Shown: positions 48,601 to 62,364 of the stretch, in pieces
Position numbering within the stretch: position 1 is the stretch's first letter
Layout of the letters: the number at the start of each line of letters is the position of its first letter
Assembly: GCA_018873245.2 (NCBI GenBank)
Contig: JAEMBT020000004.1
Location: forward strand, 3,272,573 to 3,336,572
Source: Archegozetes longisetosus
Lineage: Eukaryota > Arthropoda > Arachnida > Sarcoptiformes > Trhypochthoniidae
Length of the DNA: 64,000 bases
Reading direction: 5' to 3'
Notes under the pieces: generated by a model
Database searches by the model: none
The model's input: the letters and a program-made list of their open reading frames with translations, nothing else
Told to the model about the DNA's origin: nothing
Made by a program: the position numbers and the translations under genes

Positions 48601-51600
48601 GAGGCGATTTTGTACTGACTTCATGTCGAGTTTCGGGTCTCTGCCATAAATCATAAGTTTTGAGCACTATTTGAGCATAAGGTTTTTGAGACAAAAATAA
48701 CTTACTTTATCGGCAGTAAATTGAGCCCTTATTTCTGGTTTGATGGGCTCTCTATCAAACTCTTCCAAATTAGTCTCTAATAGATTTCTATCTCTATATC
48801 TCTTCCTTTCATTAGGATCTAAATGAACTCTCTTTTCTTCACCTCTGACATAATGTAATCTCGGTTTGGATGATTTATATTCAGCATATTTTTCGCGATA
48901 AATTTCTCTAACACTTTCGCAGGTATTATAATCTCCTTCTGAATAAGACTCCGATGAAGTGCTAGTACCGTATTCTTCGATTATAGGTTCGGGTGTTTTC
49001 GATAACTTATGCAAGTTTTGGTCACGACTCCTAGCACCATATTTACCACTACCTTGATCATTAATTTTATAATAATTAGATAATAGCTTTTGATCGAGCA
49101 GTTGGCCTGTTTTCGGGTGAAAGCCTTTAGGATAAGCAGAAACAACCGATTCTTCAGATTCCGATGAAAACGATGAAAAGTTTGCTTCACAGCTGACGTC
49201 TTTTCTTGAAATCCATTTCTGATCTGTCTGAACACCTGATGATAATCGTGTTGATAGTGGATCACGAGACGATCTATTTCTATGGCGATGCCCTAAAGAT
49301 AATACCAATTATTGGTGAAAATGATCGTTATTAGGGATATTATTTAATCAAATTCAATAATCAACTCGATGAAATATTCATAGCTTTTATCGATGAAAGT
49401 CATGAATTTTACATTGGGTTAAGCATTATATTTAAAGATTTACTCGCCAGATAAAACAAATCAAATTATTTGAAAAGTTGAACAAATAAAATATCGAAAT
49501 TTGAAATTAAGTTCAAATGTAATACCTTTACTTCTGAAGTGAAGCTTTATCACCAGAGAGTAAATCATTATGATTAAAATATTACATTTTAAGCAATAGA
49601 GTACTATTTGTTCCATATATGGCACGAATGTTATTTCAGCCTAACTAACAAGTTATCCATAAAGACTATGAACTTGGAATCAGAAAAATATAACCAAAAA
49701 GTAATATATTATTAAAGCTTTGAATCAATGCATACAATGAACATTTGATTGATTTATTGTCAATGAAAAGTAGGTCTTCTTATTCTCATCTGAACGCATC
49801 ATATATTCAAAAGTTTGCCAAAGTTCAAAAGTCTTTACTAGTATTAGAATATTAACTTAAGACTTGAAAAGCATTTAATTGTAGTGGATGTTTATTGTTA
49901 TTGACTTTTTATTATGACGTTCCTTAAGGTACAACTCAATACAGACTTAGCTTATTGGCTGCCAATAAAACTTCTATTCACTTCTTATATGAAAGAAACA
50001 AATAATTACTCTAACCTGTAATTTCTGGATCAGTAGCTACTGATTTATCTTTAGATTTTAATGCCGAGACTTCTGTTTGAACAGACATCGATCGTAAAGA
50101 TGGTGTGGGAGAGAATAGTTCGCGAAATATTCTCTCAGTAGACACTCCGACATCTCGAGTCTCGACCACATCATTCTTCCAATCAGTTTGAACACCAACT
50201 GAAGTTTTTGCGACCAATAACTTGTCTAATAATGCACTCATCAACCTGTCATTCAATTTACAATCAACTGAGAACATTTTTTTTTTTTTGATAAAAATCA
50301 TAACTGATAATGCATTTAATTATCAATAAAGTGGTCGATAAATAAGGTTGAAATTGTAATAAAAGCAAATACCTGTAATCGATTTCGGTATTAACTGAGA
50401 CATGATTACTTGAAACCTCATCAGTTTGAGAAGATCTTGATATCATTTTGACCTGATATGACAAGTCAGGTTTGGTTTGCGTTTTACGACTGATCGGAAA
50501 TATGAGTTGATCTTGATCTTCCAATAATCTTCTTCTATAAGATCTCGATATATGAGACTCACTTTCATCTGGTTTTCTAATGCGATAAATTTCACTCTCT
50601 AGTTTTTTAACTCTCTCTTTTGCTGATTGTGGTATAATATTTACTTCGTCTAACTTTTTCAGCCATTCCTCGTACCTCTTATTTCTTTCTTCATCTAGTT
50701 TCTTATTTTTCAAATCTTCTTCAGCTTTTTTTATTCTAAAGTTTTGATTAATTTTCAAATAGTTAAATAGTTTTCCAACTTTCTCATCTGCTCAACAAAT
50801 ACAACTTTCACTTTGTAAGTATAACTAAGATTTTCTTTAAACAGCTTTTGTGCCACTTAAGCAAACTTTTATTCGTACATTTGTTTTGATTGTTACTTTA
50901 CTTTTGATAATAAGGTGCATTTTTAGTGAAATGCTGTGTCAGTAAAACAAACAACTAAAAAGGTTATCATCATCTTTTAGTCAAAAAATGTAATCCAGTT
51001 ACTAATCAATCATATCATTAAATATTCTGTCAAAATAACTATTTGTAAAAACAAATTATGACATTCATAACTGTTAAGTGATTCGCATTATTGAAGTAGA
51101 AGTGAAACGCATAATAATATTACTTTTAATTTCTCTCTCAAAAGCGATAAAGAGATTTATAATGAAAACTACGTAAGGTACAGGTATCTAAAATCACTTT
51201 GAATGAAAGAATAGTTAGGTTGAATTGCTTAACAATGCGTGAGTTGAAGAACATTTTTGCTTATCTATTGAGTGCTTTGCACAGTTTCATCTGCTTAAGT
51301 TGGCTATAAAAAATTTAGCATTAGTAAATTGCGAGTCAGCTCATTGAAGGCCAACTAGAATCCAGGCTACATTTAATTAATAACTCTTACATAAAGACAA
51401 ACAAAACAACAAACCTGTAGCTATCTTCATCAGAAATCTTGAAGCGATCTCGCGCTGAAGCTTGCAATCCATTATTGCCTTCAACATCTTCCCTTTCATA
51501 TCTAGCCCTCAATGAGGCTACAGTTGGTTTCATGTAACCTGCCAAAGTAGTAGAAGGCATTGCAAAATGGTAGGGCATTGCAGTACTTCCTCTCCTGACC

Positions 51601-54392
51601 ACCGATGGTAAATGGAGAATCGATGATGATATCCGATCACGCACTGGATCTGATGTACTCCGACGGCCCTCAGCTCGAGGTTTTCTTGTCTTCGTTAACG
51701 AAGGTGTGGATGAATCTTTTGTGTAATTGTTTTTATCATTCTTATCAGTTTTATCTTTGACATCAATCCTAGTTGCAGGCAAATCTATTATTTCATATTC
51801 TGCTGGTGTCTCAATTCCACCTGCAATTTAGTTATTCATTCAATTATTTTTCTCTCAGATTTACATCTCAACAAAAATCTCTATTAATTGATAGTTTCCC
51901 CTTAGATTAAATTAATCATAAAATGCTATTCTCAAGTCCGACTTTAATAGCTATCGAGTTTGAGCACAAATTGGGTTAATTTGTGTATTTCACGGTTCGG
52001 ATTTTTAATAACTTTTGCATTAATCATTGAATAAAATCATAATAAATTTTGAAAAATTATAAACCAATGATATAATTAAGTTTATAATTATCTGACTGCT
52101 AAAAGTTTTTCCTGAATTTAGCTCAATGCTTTTCTGCAAACTTTGTAATTGACTTACAAATAGGTCTTCAATTTTCAAATATGCATTCAATGAATTAACA
52201 CATTTAATCCCAATTAACAGCTTGATTGGTAATATGTTTTTAAACAAACATATGTTAGATATTATCAAAACTAGTTTTATTGCCATTCATATTCTCTAAA
52301 CCTTTGAAGCAATAGAAATATATCAAATACTTAATAAGTTTTGAATCAAACTTAAAATCTTTTTGAATTAAACCATTTGAAACAAAAAAATCATAGCAAA
52401 TAAACAAACTTAGGTTATAATAGAATTCAACTTGGAAAGCAGCTTAGTATAAAAAGTCTGTTATATTGGTTTTAATTGCCGTGTTGATTACTTAAGCAAA
52501 CATGTTATGGATTCAAGTGTTAATTCAATGCAAATTAAGACTCATTAGAAACACATTATGCAAATTGATTTTGAAGGCAAATACATTAGCAGCAATAAAA
52601 CATTTGCAATCAAATCAATAGCTTACCAGCTTCAAAGTCACCGTAGTTTACGAAACTTTCCAGGCATTCTTCCGCGTCTTGAAACATATCATGTTCCAGC
52701 TCCAGATCATCTGATGAACGAGATTTTGTTGACTTTTTTCGAACTGAAGAATCACTTTCGAGCAGTTCTTGTGAACCCCACGCGCTTTCTTCGAATTCAG
52801 AACTCAACGGTCTGAGCGAAGAGCTAAAACTACCACGAGATACGGCTCGCGATGGATCCATATGTGTTGTGTCTGTTAAACAACTTTTTGCTTCATAACC
52901 ACTATCTTCTTCTGGTTCCTGATCTGAATCGCTAGTATTTGTACGAATCAGACTTGCTGTAAATCGAGACCTCTTTTGACCATTAGATTCCGATTCGTCA
53001 TATTTTTTCTGTTTCATCAATAAGTTTTCAAATGAGTTAAAATCAAGTTTCATATAGAGATCCATTTTAAATTTCCTATAAAGATCTTAGTGTTTGATGT
53101 TTTTTAAGACTTCAAAACTTTGAATCATGTAAACAAGAAAGAAAGGTATAGAAATTTCTTTCTTAGGCTTTCATTATTTAGTCTATCGATTGACGCTATT
53201 TGCAAAATACAGTTTTAGCCTTAATTGCATAAAAGGCTATAAAAGTTTTCAAATAACAAAAACATAATAGAAAACTTTTAAAAACTATAAACTGAAGGTC
53301 GAATAGATATATTATCGGAAAAGATGTTAAATGCATAGAATACTATATATTTGATAGCAACTTACGTTACGCAACTTGAATAATAGGTGGAAAATATTCA
53401 AAGAATTTTCACAAATACAGGAAACGATATTCAACTTTTCAAAACACATAAACTAATTAAGGGCTATTCAAATATTATTTTGGTTTTTCGTAAAAATTCA
53501 ATAAAACAATGCTAGATAAATGATAGAAATGCTATAGGTCTATAAAATAGTATAGATGTAGATAAACTCATTTTGAGCTTAACTAGAATATAGATTATAA
53601 ACCTGTGAGTCTTACCATTTGCCGATCGTGTTTAGTTCTGACGCTTTCATCAGTTGTTAATTCACGACAAGCTTCAGGCTTCTCAAGTAGTACTTCAGGA
53701 TCACAGAAGTCCATTTTGGTTGTTATCGATAATGATAAGTCAGGCGCAACCGATTGTGTGCCACTTCTCGATGCATTAACCAAATTCCCATTACTATCGG
53801 TTCTAAACTGTTGTCTATCATCAGACTTTATGTCTGACTTATCCCTTGTTTCTCGCGCCAACTTTCTAGCCATAAGTCGTTTACGACGTGACAAAAACTT
53901 GTACTCCATCGCTTCCATGGCTAGATCAGAGGCACTCTTCTCAAGATCTTGCTGTCGCTGATATTCTCGTTCTGCTTCGACCAAATCCTGAGTCTCTAAT
54001 CGAGAGGAAGATCTCATATCTGATGAGACACTTGAACTTCTGGGCGATGTTCTGGCCTTTCGTCTAGTAACGGGTATGGTCTGTCTGACACTCCTATCAA
54101 ATCCTCTCGATGTCATTCTTTTGCTGAGCTCTTCGAGCTCTTTAACAGTAACTAATCCTAATTCGTTGGCACTAATTGGTTGCTGAGTGTTTTGCGAGAA
54201 TAAAAGTGGCAAAAAAGCGATACACTTGCGTTTAAACGAAGTAGTGCTATTATGATGAACAGGTGCTGCGATCGCAATATCACTGCCAGAGATTGTGCTC
54301 TTACGACTTGATGATGCACTTGAAGTACTTGTAGTACTACTGGCGTTGAGACAGGTGTTATTGCAGGCAATGCCAACGCAATCCTCGATCAT
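45688..54392 (-). CDS. Large Ser/Thr-rich protein with repeated TQT/VQT motifs, family not recognised
   Basis: Exons, 5' to 3': 54392-53616, 53008-52627, 51820-51415, 50735-50373, 50245-50016, 49292-48706, 48640-47857, 47786-47554, an unresolved one within 47025-46911, 46884-46298, 46009-45846, 45748-45688. Every resolved junction agrees in phase; about 1,525 residues without the unresolved part. The N-terminus has Ser/Thr runs, ELGLVTVKELEELSKRM and a basic helical stretch (YKFLSRRKRLMARKLARE). Exon 4 is a charged coiled-coil-like segment (ERNKRYEEWLKKLDEV). Motifs of TQT/VQT type recur: RKTQTK, SSQTDE, GVQTDWK, MSVQTE, GVQTDQ, ETQTDD. Pro/Ser stretches follow (SPMRKAQSE, SSLKSPSPPL). The protein ends TTYETSL, a PDZ-ligand-like tail. 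TQT-type motifs are the known LC8 dynein light chain ligand; binding is inference. A cytoskeletal or junctional scaffold is my guess. Exon 2 could instead start at ATG 53065 as an internal start. Confidence 0.75.
46885..47553 (-). other. Unresolved junction with a probable extra exon of the TQT-rich gene
   Basis: The exon ending at 47554 (AAG|GTAAAA) closes in phase 0, but the next clear exon (from 46884) needs phase 1. Between them the minus strand reads a coding-like frame, acceptor GGTACAG then FESKLIGDGIPRMQASVITP and QTLLNDTYSVCKIEQ, to TAA at 46908-46910. Its natural entry phase is 2 and I found no donor that restores frame. Either another small exon is missed, splicing is alternative, or the region carries an indel. 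Confidence 0.45.
49293..50015 (-). other. Intron of the TQT-rich gene
   Basis: Runs from donor ACAG|GTTAGA to acceptor TTATCTTTAG. I see nothing else in it. Confidence 0.75.
50736..51414 (-). other. Intron of the TQT-rich gene
   Basis: Runs from donor TACAG|GTTTGT to acceptor AAAACTTTAG; AG|A restores an Arg codon. No gene seen inside. Confidence 0.7.
51821..52626 (-). other. Intron of the TQT-rich gene
   Basis: Runs from donor GCTG|GTAAGC to acceptor AAATTGCAG; G|GT restores a Gly codon. The open frame at 52020-52286 inside it shows no domain. Confidence 0.75.
53009..53615 (-). other. Intron of the TQT-rich gene
   Basis: From donor AAATG|GTAAGA. The acceptor may be AACAG at 53009-53010 (phase 0, as required). 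The bases 53065-53009 also read as coding (MDLYMKLDFNSFENLLMKQ), so an alternative start or acceptor there is possible. Confidence 0.5.
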
Positions 54393-57300
54393 TAATTTAG
54401 GGTTGAAGTAAATACAATACACAAATACATAACAATACTTTAAGTCATTGTACCATAAAAGATGAACATTTTCTTTCTCTTTTCATAGATTGTGAGTAGT
54501 TTACAATTTTCTCGTCACTTCAAATATTACTTATTATATAACCTTTTATGCTCGACAACTCCGTCTATTTTTACGTCTTGCTCTAACTCTTCTCTACTTC
54601 CTATGAGGTAATTCCTCAAAATTAGTGGCAAACCCAACAAGTTAACACTTTTAAACTTTGTCACTATTGGATAACTACTTAGTCATAGTTAGATTTGGGT
54701 CTTGTTCTAGCTGTTTAAATTCGTAGCAATGATGAAACCAATTCCATTAATAACAAATAACTTTTAGAACTTATCAGGTACATTTGAAGTTATTTTTAAC
54801 CAAAATTCAAATTCGTTACATTCAAACCAAATAAGAAATAGATTGTAATATAAGGCACGCAATTGTGATAATTTCATATTAAAATTTCTTATTGAACAAA
54901 TGATATTTAATTTTCTTTTAAAGCAGTTTCTAGTTTGGAATCGTGCAAACAGTTTAGACTTAATATTGGTTTGTAACAAAACTGGTGAATAACTAGTATT
55001 TGCCACTTATGATCTTAGGAACAAATTAGCATTTGTTTTGTTAGCGTGAGTTTGCAGTATTATTAATAATGATAATAACATAACAGATAATTTTAAATAT
55101 ATATAATTCACGTACTATTATGAAGTATCACTTCTTTTCTTCAAACAATGCTATCTTTTCTTTCTTCTTCGAGTTGTGAATACTATGAAAATATTAACAT
55201 AATTTCAAAATTAATTATTTTTCTAAGAGTTTAAGGATTGATAATGAAGTTCAACTTCAAAGCAAATATAGCAATGAGTTTAGAAAGTTTTTAGTTCAAA
55301 ATATTAATAATTAAGAAAATGTATTGAATCTATGGATCTAGTAATAATTGCTATATAATTAATGAGTTAGTATAATATAAATCAGAACAGGAAAAATTTT
55401 ATATATCATACATGAATCTTGAACTGGTAGATAAGTTGACAGAACGCAAAATTAAGTCACGATTACGTGAATTAGAGACCGAATTCTAAATATATTTTTG
55501 TCACAACACGAAAACTGCGAGTCAAAGTAAAATGTTCGATAGGGGCACTTGTCTATTTAGCGGTTCGTAAGCAAAATCTCAATAGTCTATTGAACATATG
55601 ACAGGTTTTAACTTTAATTGCAGCACAAACTGAACCATCACTTGATTTCTCTGACAACAATGATTACTCTTTTCTAATAAACGTCAGATAACTCGACTAA
55701 AACTAATAAAATCAAAAGCTATGATTTTATTAATGCGAGCAATGCTGTAAGTAAAACCTTTCGCATAATTTTAAATTAACTCGTAATCATGATAATCAAT
55801 TTCAAATGCATCGTTCATTAGCCAATAGTATATTTAATTTAATATTTAATATGGTTTTTATTTTCCTGTATCGCTTTTGGCACTTCTATATAGTTTAATA
55901 CATTTAGAAATTGTTAGATTTGTTCCATTCCAAATTAGACTCACATTTAGATTCAAATCTTTAGGTATCTCATGCTATTATCAATTGATTTACCTCAATT
56001 CAGTTAGAACAAGGACTTATTCTTATTGATTTTGAAATTTGAAGAACCAGAATAATGTTAGTAAGTAGAAAGTTTAATATATGTATCAGTTTAGGATTTG
56101 TATGATCTTTTCTCACAAGAACATTGATTTCAATTTGAATAACGAGCTTATTTTGTACTTTATGCTGTTTTAGCAAATTCTAGAAACTCATTTATTTGAC
56201 TCAATTTGAATGCAAATAAGTCATACATTCTCATAATGATGTAATCTAAGATGAATACAATTGAGACACACGTCAATATACTTATTTGATGAACACAAAA
56301 TAAATGAATGAGTTGATCAAATTTGCATTACAATTAAGATATACTATTCTAGAATAAAGAATTAGCTCATCAATTAAAAAGCTAGTAACGCACAAGCTTT
56401 TCATGTTTCGAAAACATATAAATAGCAATATGAGTCCTATTATTTCGATCTCTAGTATGAAAATAATTGAATGGTTATGCTTAAATTTAAAATGTAGGAT
56501 ATGAAATCGCTCATTAAACATATTGTGACCTCATCACGATCTAAACCATTTACAACAAAGTATCTCTAATCAAGCCACGAAACTAAAAACTTGAACACTA
56601 CAGTTTTGCGAAAATATCCTAACTTATCTAAAGGTTTCGCTTGAATACAATTTCCACTACTTATTCATATGATGCACTCCTTCAAGATTTCAAATTCTAT
56701 GGACTGAAAACACCTGCCGTTTCATTAATTTGCATATTTCAGATTCAAATAATTTTTATTAGGGGTTTCTAGCGAGTCACGGAATACCAGTGGGTGTAGG
56801 GTTTCAATGATTCCGACTATTTTACGTTCTATGGGTTATACTCCAATGAAAAGTTGTTTCGAGTTGCTTATCGCGTCAGTTGTAGGCTTTGTTTATCGTG
56901 TATTACATCTTTAAAATGTGTAATTATATCAAACAATTAACTATAACATTGTTTTAAACAAGTAAATTCATATCTTTTCAAATGAGAAATCGAAAACATT
57001 AACAGTGATTATCAATTATTTAGGTTTGGATTCGAGGCATATTTTCAAAAATCATTGAAAGCTTTAATGATAAGTCAAATCTTTCAAATGGCCTCTACTT
57101 TGAAAAAATGGAAACTAACGAATAAAAGTTAATTTGCCATTATTTCACGATTGAAACTGATTGATTCATAAATGCACGACTTGTATCACAAAATTAGTCA
57201 AACACGCTTCACGCCATTTACTAAAATTGCACGTAAGACATGACTTATATTTTAAGCGCAAGAAAAGAATACCGATTTGAAAAAATACAACTCTAAATAG

Positions 57301-60300
57301 TTAGGTTCGAAGAACTAATCTAAATAATAGCATTTTTGTCCATCGTTTGTCTATATGCTGAAGGCAAATCAAGCTTATGTTCAAATATTAAACATTGTCT
57401 ATAAAACGAATTACAATGGTATCTCAAGACTTTTATTCCAGTCATTTTGATAAAAAAAATATGAATAATATGAATAATAATGTCGATGATTGAAAGTTGA
57501 AACCTTTATCAACAAAAATCGTCAATAATTAGTATAAACAAAAGTAGTTTTTAGTTATGGCCAAATCACTTGCATTTTAGTAAATGTTTGTTTTGTTTGT
57601 TTGATCCACAAATAATCTTTTTACTTAAGCACAGTTTTTGTAAGATTACTTATAAAAGATAAAATGAATAAAAGTCAATACTTAGATTTGTAAAGATTGT
57701 ATACTAGTGAATACAGGCATAGAGTTCTTAAGAATATGGTCTATTTATTTTGTTATTTAAGTACAAATTAGATACACATCTTTATAGCTAAGACTCGATA
57801 TTACACTTGAAGTGACCCAAGATTTTCGGTTGCAGACAATCAAATATTAGTAGTGAAAAGACGTATCAATTTGACTTTTTTAAAAGCGTCCGCTACTTAA
57901 TAGTTGTGACAGTATTTTAAATAGAGTTTATCATAACAATTTTTTATACGAAGCACTTCTTGTAATCAATTTTCAACTTAGAGCTGAAGACTAAAATTTG
58001 ACTGTCATGTTAATTTTGCAAATATTTATTTTACTTAAAAACTTATTCAAACTTTTACAAACACTTTCTCATTGCATTAGTGGTCAAAAACAAACAAAAA
58101 ATTGAAGTGTTCAATTCAAGAATAATAAATAGGTTCATTTTCTGATTATACTTTTACATTTGAGATCAATACATATGAATATTATTGAATTATCGGGAAT
58201 AACTGTCATATCATAAAAATTTGCAAAATTCATAGATTTTGATGTCAAAATTAAGACATTAATGTTTGACATATGCCTAACGAACTCTGCTATAAACCTA
58301 GTTTTGACTTCTTTCCTACTGATTTGCATTTCGTATTAATGTCTAATTCTCAAAAAAGAAAATTCGTTTTATGAATAGAGAGTTAATGCATGAGAGCTGT
58401 CATTAACCATTGTTTTAATACAACAGTTTGCTGCACAATGAAAAGACCGGATAATTTAAACTGGTTTTTACCATTACATCACTAGAACGGTGGCAGCTAT
58501 TGGGTTTGAATGTTTTTCAGAAATATCAATACTTAAGTTCACCCTGATTTACAACTTTATGTTTGGTTTCTTAAGGAGTCCAGCTTCTTTTTACCATAGT
58601 AGTTGAAGGAAAATATAATTACATTCTTTAAGAACAGGTGAAACGCTATGCAATTAAAATGTTTTGAACGACCACAAAAAATTAAAGGTTAACAAAATCT
58701 CTTACTTTCAAATTTGATTAAGAAACGTGATTAGAAAGGTTTGTTTAGCTTCGATTAATTCAACTTAATTTGTTTACAACTGAATATTTTTTATTATTTT
58801 TATTGAATCGGTTGTTAAGAAAGTTTCAATAAGTTAATTCAATTATGAATAAGTTTGAATTGTAAATAGGAATCAAAATTTCAAAAGTAAAAACTTAAAC
58901 AAAGGAAAACTTATTTAGAAATCAGGTATTTTTAAAGAAAAATTTAGTATTTAGTACGTTATAAAAGTTTTAATTACAGTTCAGGATTATAAAAGAATTT
59001 AAATTTTTAAAAAGTGGTCGTTATCCTTCTGTTTTTCTGTTGAAGGACAATATTGTGACATATAACCACACTAAGAATTAATATTTAAGCTGTAATTATG
59101 TCTCATATGAATTATGGAATTATTTGATGTGAAAATGACAAGTAAGTTTGTTAATACAAAAAGTGTCAAATAGTGTTAGCGAAGTTTCATAAGTTTTTCA
59201 CATAAACAATTCACATTTTATTGACACAACAGAGCAGATATCGCCTTATTTAATATCTTATGTATCAAGTCTTAGATATTATTAAATAAATAAAATCTCC
59301 TCTTAAGCTGTTTTTGTAATAAACTGTTTCGATCAAATTTCATCCATTCGTTGGAACCCTTCGGAATAGATGACTTCTTTCAGCTTATCAAAATCCAATT
59401 CAGGGCAATTGTATTGTAGTTTCTGCGATTAATATTTGATAGGAATTGAATACGTATGACATACAATTTCAACTGACATTCTTCTTTAAATAAAAACCCT
59501 TCTGTTTGGGCTCGAATAACTATTATCAAATAGCATAGATCGACAATTTCATTTGTTTTGATATCAATAGAATCTGAATAAGGATATTTGCGGAAGATAA
59601 TTTGCCATTTCTCCAAATTTACATACAGGTGTACCTACATATAAAGGTTTTTCTCTTCTATTAGCAAACCTAAATGTGATAACTATTATACGCGGATAAC
59701 TTAGCCAAAAATATTTAAATAAAATAAAAAATTAGGGTCTATTGCTTTATGAATTTTTTGCAATAAATAGAGTGATTCAATCAGTGATATGGTCTTAGGT
59801 GGATGTTGGCAGCGTTCTCAGCCTACTGTAAATTCGGCGATATGCGGTTCGGCGAAACGGCACATAATCTTTGAGGAAAGCATAATATACTTGAATACGA
59901 ATATTGTGTTATTTCTATCTCATTTGAATCTCTTTCCGCTCAGTTCTCTGACAGCATTGACTCGAAACATTTGCTCGAAAGCTTAAGAACAGTACTTGCC
60001 TTCACTTTAAACTTGAGATCACTGTCTCCTGGATTATTAAATGATTAGCTGAGGGTTTACATTGTTTTGCTTGTTTGATGTCTTCTGCTCAGTACATTGA
60101 GAATTGAAGACACACTATACTTTATTAGAGTCAGAACTTCTAAGTCAAATATCGAGACAACTTCCCAGCCAATTCAATGCTAATTTGCCTTTTTGAAGGA
60201 TAATGTGTTTTGAATGTTTTGCGAACAAACTTTACTTTGAAACATTTGTCAATAAAACATTGGCTATGATTTTCATTATTAGGGCTATAAAAGTATCAAA

Positions 60301-62095
60301 CCATTTGATTAATAATTAAACATTCAAACAACACTAACTCTTTGCTGAAATAATGCCAAAATTCACTGTTAAATGCTCTATTATTGTTTGTATCAAGCTA
60401 TCAATTGAAGTCATTTGAACTATAACATTTTAACCAATTAAGTAATAGATTTTAAGTTTGCGCTCAACACGCATCTTGTTGCTTCTAAAGTTGTTCAACG
60501 TCCAACCTTTTGTATGATTGCAGAGCTCCTTAATAATCAAATCTTCATAAGTTTGAGTTTAGGTTAAATAAGATTTGATTAATGTTGCCTAAGGTCAGTT
60601 TAATTCGAATGTAATCGCAATTCATAAAAATAGAGTAATAATTTGACAGTGAAACCTGCAAAGCCTCATCAAACTAAAACTAATTTCTGCACCTCCTTAC
60701 TATACAAACAGAGATGAACAGAGCTCGCTCAAGGCCTCTGTCATTGTTGTATTTGGCGTGATATACGTACTTATCTCAAAAAAATGATTTGCAAATTTTA
60801 AAATTGAATAGTGGTTGAAAATGCTTAAAGTAAATTTACGAACAAATCAATGATTAAGATTTAATTATACTAAAATGGTTTTCAATTGACAATAGAATAA
60901 TTTTATGTGATTTTTAGAGTGCTCGTAGCTAAAATAATTTTTTATATGACGGTATGTCTACTATGGTTTAATTTAACATCTCTAATACGTGCACGCTCTG
61001 CAACAACGTTAAGTAGCCTTTGGCGAGATCTGGAAATGAACAGTACTCTATCATAATAGGAAATTACATAAATTCTAAAATGTTGAAGTTTCTGGTAAAG
61101 TTGAGCAAAATCTCAGACATTCAAAAAACAAACAAAAAGACACATAAGTTGTTGAAAAATTAAAGCGTTTGAGCTTTACGTGTATAGAAAATGATTTAAA
61201 GTCTATAATCACTGTCAAACTTTTTCCTTCAAGTTATAGGAAGAGATTGAGTTAAAGCAACTTCACAATGAATTCAATGATCAAAATAATATATCATATT
61301 GATCATATTGATTATATTGATTATCATAAATTATATTGATTTAGTGTGCATTAAGTATTCAGTTTAATACAAAGCTAACAAACGATGAATAAATGATGCG
61401 TTCAGAAGATTGATTAAGTAAACAACTCATTTAATTAGAACAAACCCTCACATTCATACGCTTTACTATATCTACTAAATTATATGTTGAAAAATGTTAA
61501 TGTGTCTTCAATTCTATCAAATCATTTAATGCTGTCAAAAGCCAATTCTCTTAGCCTTTAGTCGAAGTCTAAATGAAATTAATTGATAGTAATAAGGAAT
61601 AATAAAGATGCAAAATAAGATCTGAAAGCATTTGGGTATATGAAAGATATTGAATCATTTATCGCGTTCTAGATTTTTAACTATTACGGAATTTCATTAT
61701 TTAAAGAATTGCATTCAAAGCTACCCTTTATTTACAGGAAAATATTGAAGAATATATGGCACTCTATAGTTTTAATCTTTAAATATTTTCTTACATCAGA
61801 TATAATATTGTTTGAAAATCTTATTAAAAATCTAGTATGAAATCTCGTGTTGTATTATTGTAGAATATTCTGTTTTGTTGTCGATGAAATTTTAATGTAT
61901 TAATGGTCAATTTTATTAATACTTCAAATAAATTAAATTTAGATATCGCGAAACAATACTATAACTCAAGTCTTCAAAATGTTAAATTCAAGTTAGAATA
62001 TTTTTTATCAGAAACTTCGCAAGTTACTTTCATCTTGAGTTTAGATCCGAGATTTTTTCAAATGACGAAAAAGTGAAAAGGATATCTATCTTAAT
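54393..62095. other. Gene-free stretch upstream of the TQT-rich gene
   Basis: AT-rich DNA, with the 5' region of the minus-strand gene at its left edge. A less AT-rich patch at 59785-59880 (plus-strand frame starting MVLGGCWQRSQPTVNSAICG) has no recognised domain. A degenerate tandem repeat is at 61295-61342. Other open frames here look like chance. Confidence 0.5.
61295..61342. repeat. Short degenerate tandem repeat (ATATTGATT-type)
   Basis: CATATTGATCATATTGATTA is followed by further TATTGATT copies: about four to five imperfect units of 9-10 bases, directly visible. Confidence 0.8.
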
Positions 62096-62111
62096 ACTGT
62101 TCATCATTTTA

Positions 62112-62364
62112 GAGACCGATTATGAAAACCAGTATAAAAAGGTCAAAATTAAGAAGGAGAAACGCACCAAATTCGAAAATAATTGCTTTTGAATCGGAAA
62201 ACAAACAAGGCTTTCTTGAAATGGTTCAGAATCTGAAATCTGGTACAGATACTGGAACTAAAGGTCAAATGCTAACTAGCCTGGAAGAGCAGTTGGAAGT
62301 GGTTGGAAAGCGATGGGGAGAGTATAAAGAAAAAAGTCGTAGAGCTATAGACCGAACACCATAA
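62112..62364 (+). pseudogene. Spectrin-repeat-like exon or fragment, apparently frameshifted
   Basis: After acceptor-like CATTTTAG one frame reads TDYENQYKKVKIKKEKRTKF. From about 62180 a second frame takes over: IIAFESENKQGFLEMVQNLK, then LTSLEEQLEVVGKRWGEYKE, ending at TAA 62364. The end pattern, LEEQLE, then W after a gap, then charged residues, is typical of helix C-to-A transitions in spectrin repeats (dystrophin, nesprin or spectraplakin type). The switch of frame suggests an indel near 62165-62190. No clear donor follows. Composition is richer in G and C than its surroundings. It is either a decayed exon copy or an exon with a sequence error. Confidence 0.4.
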
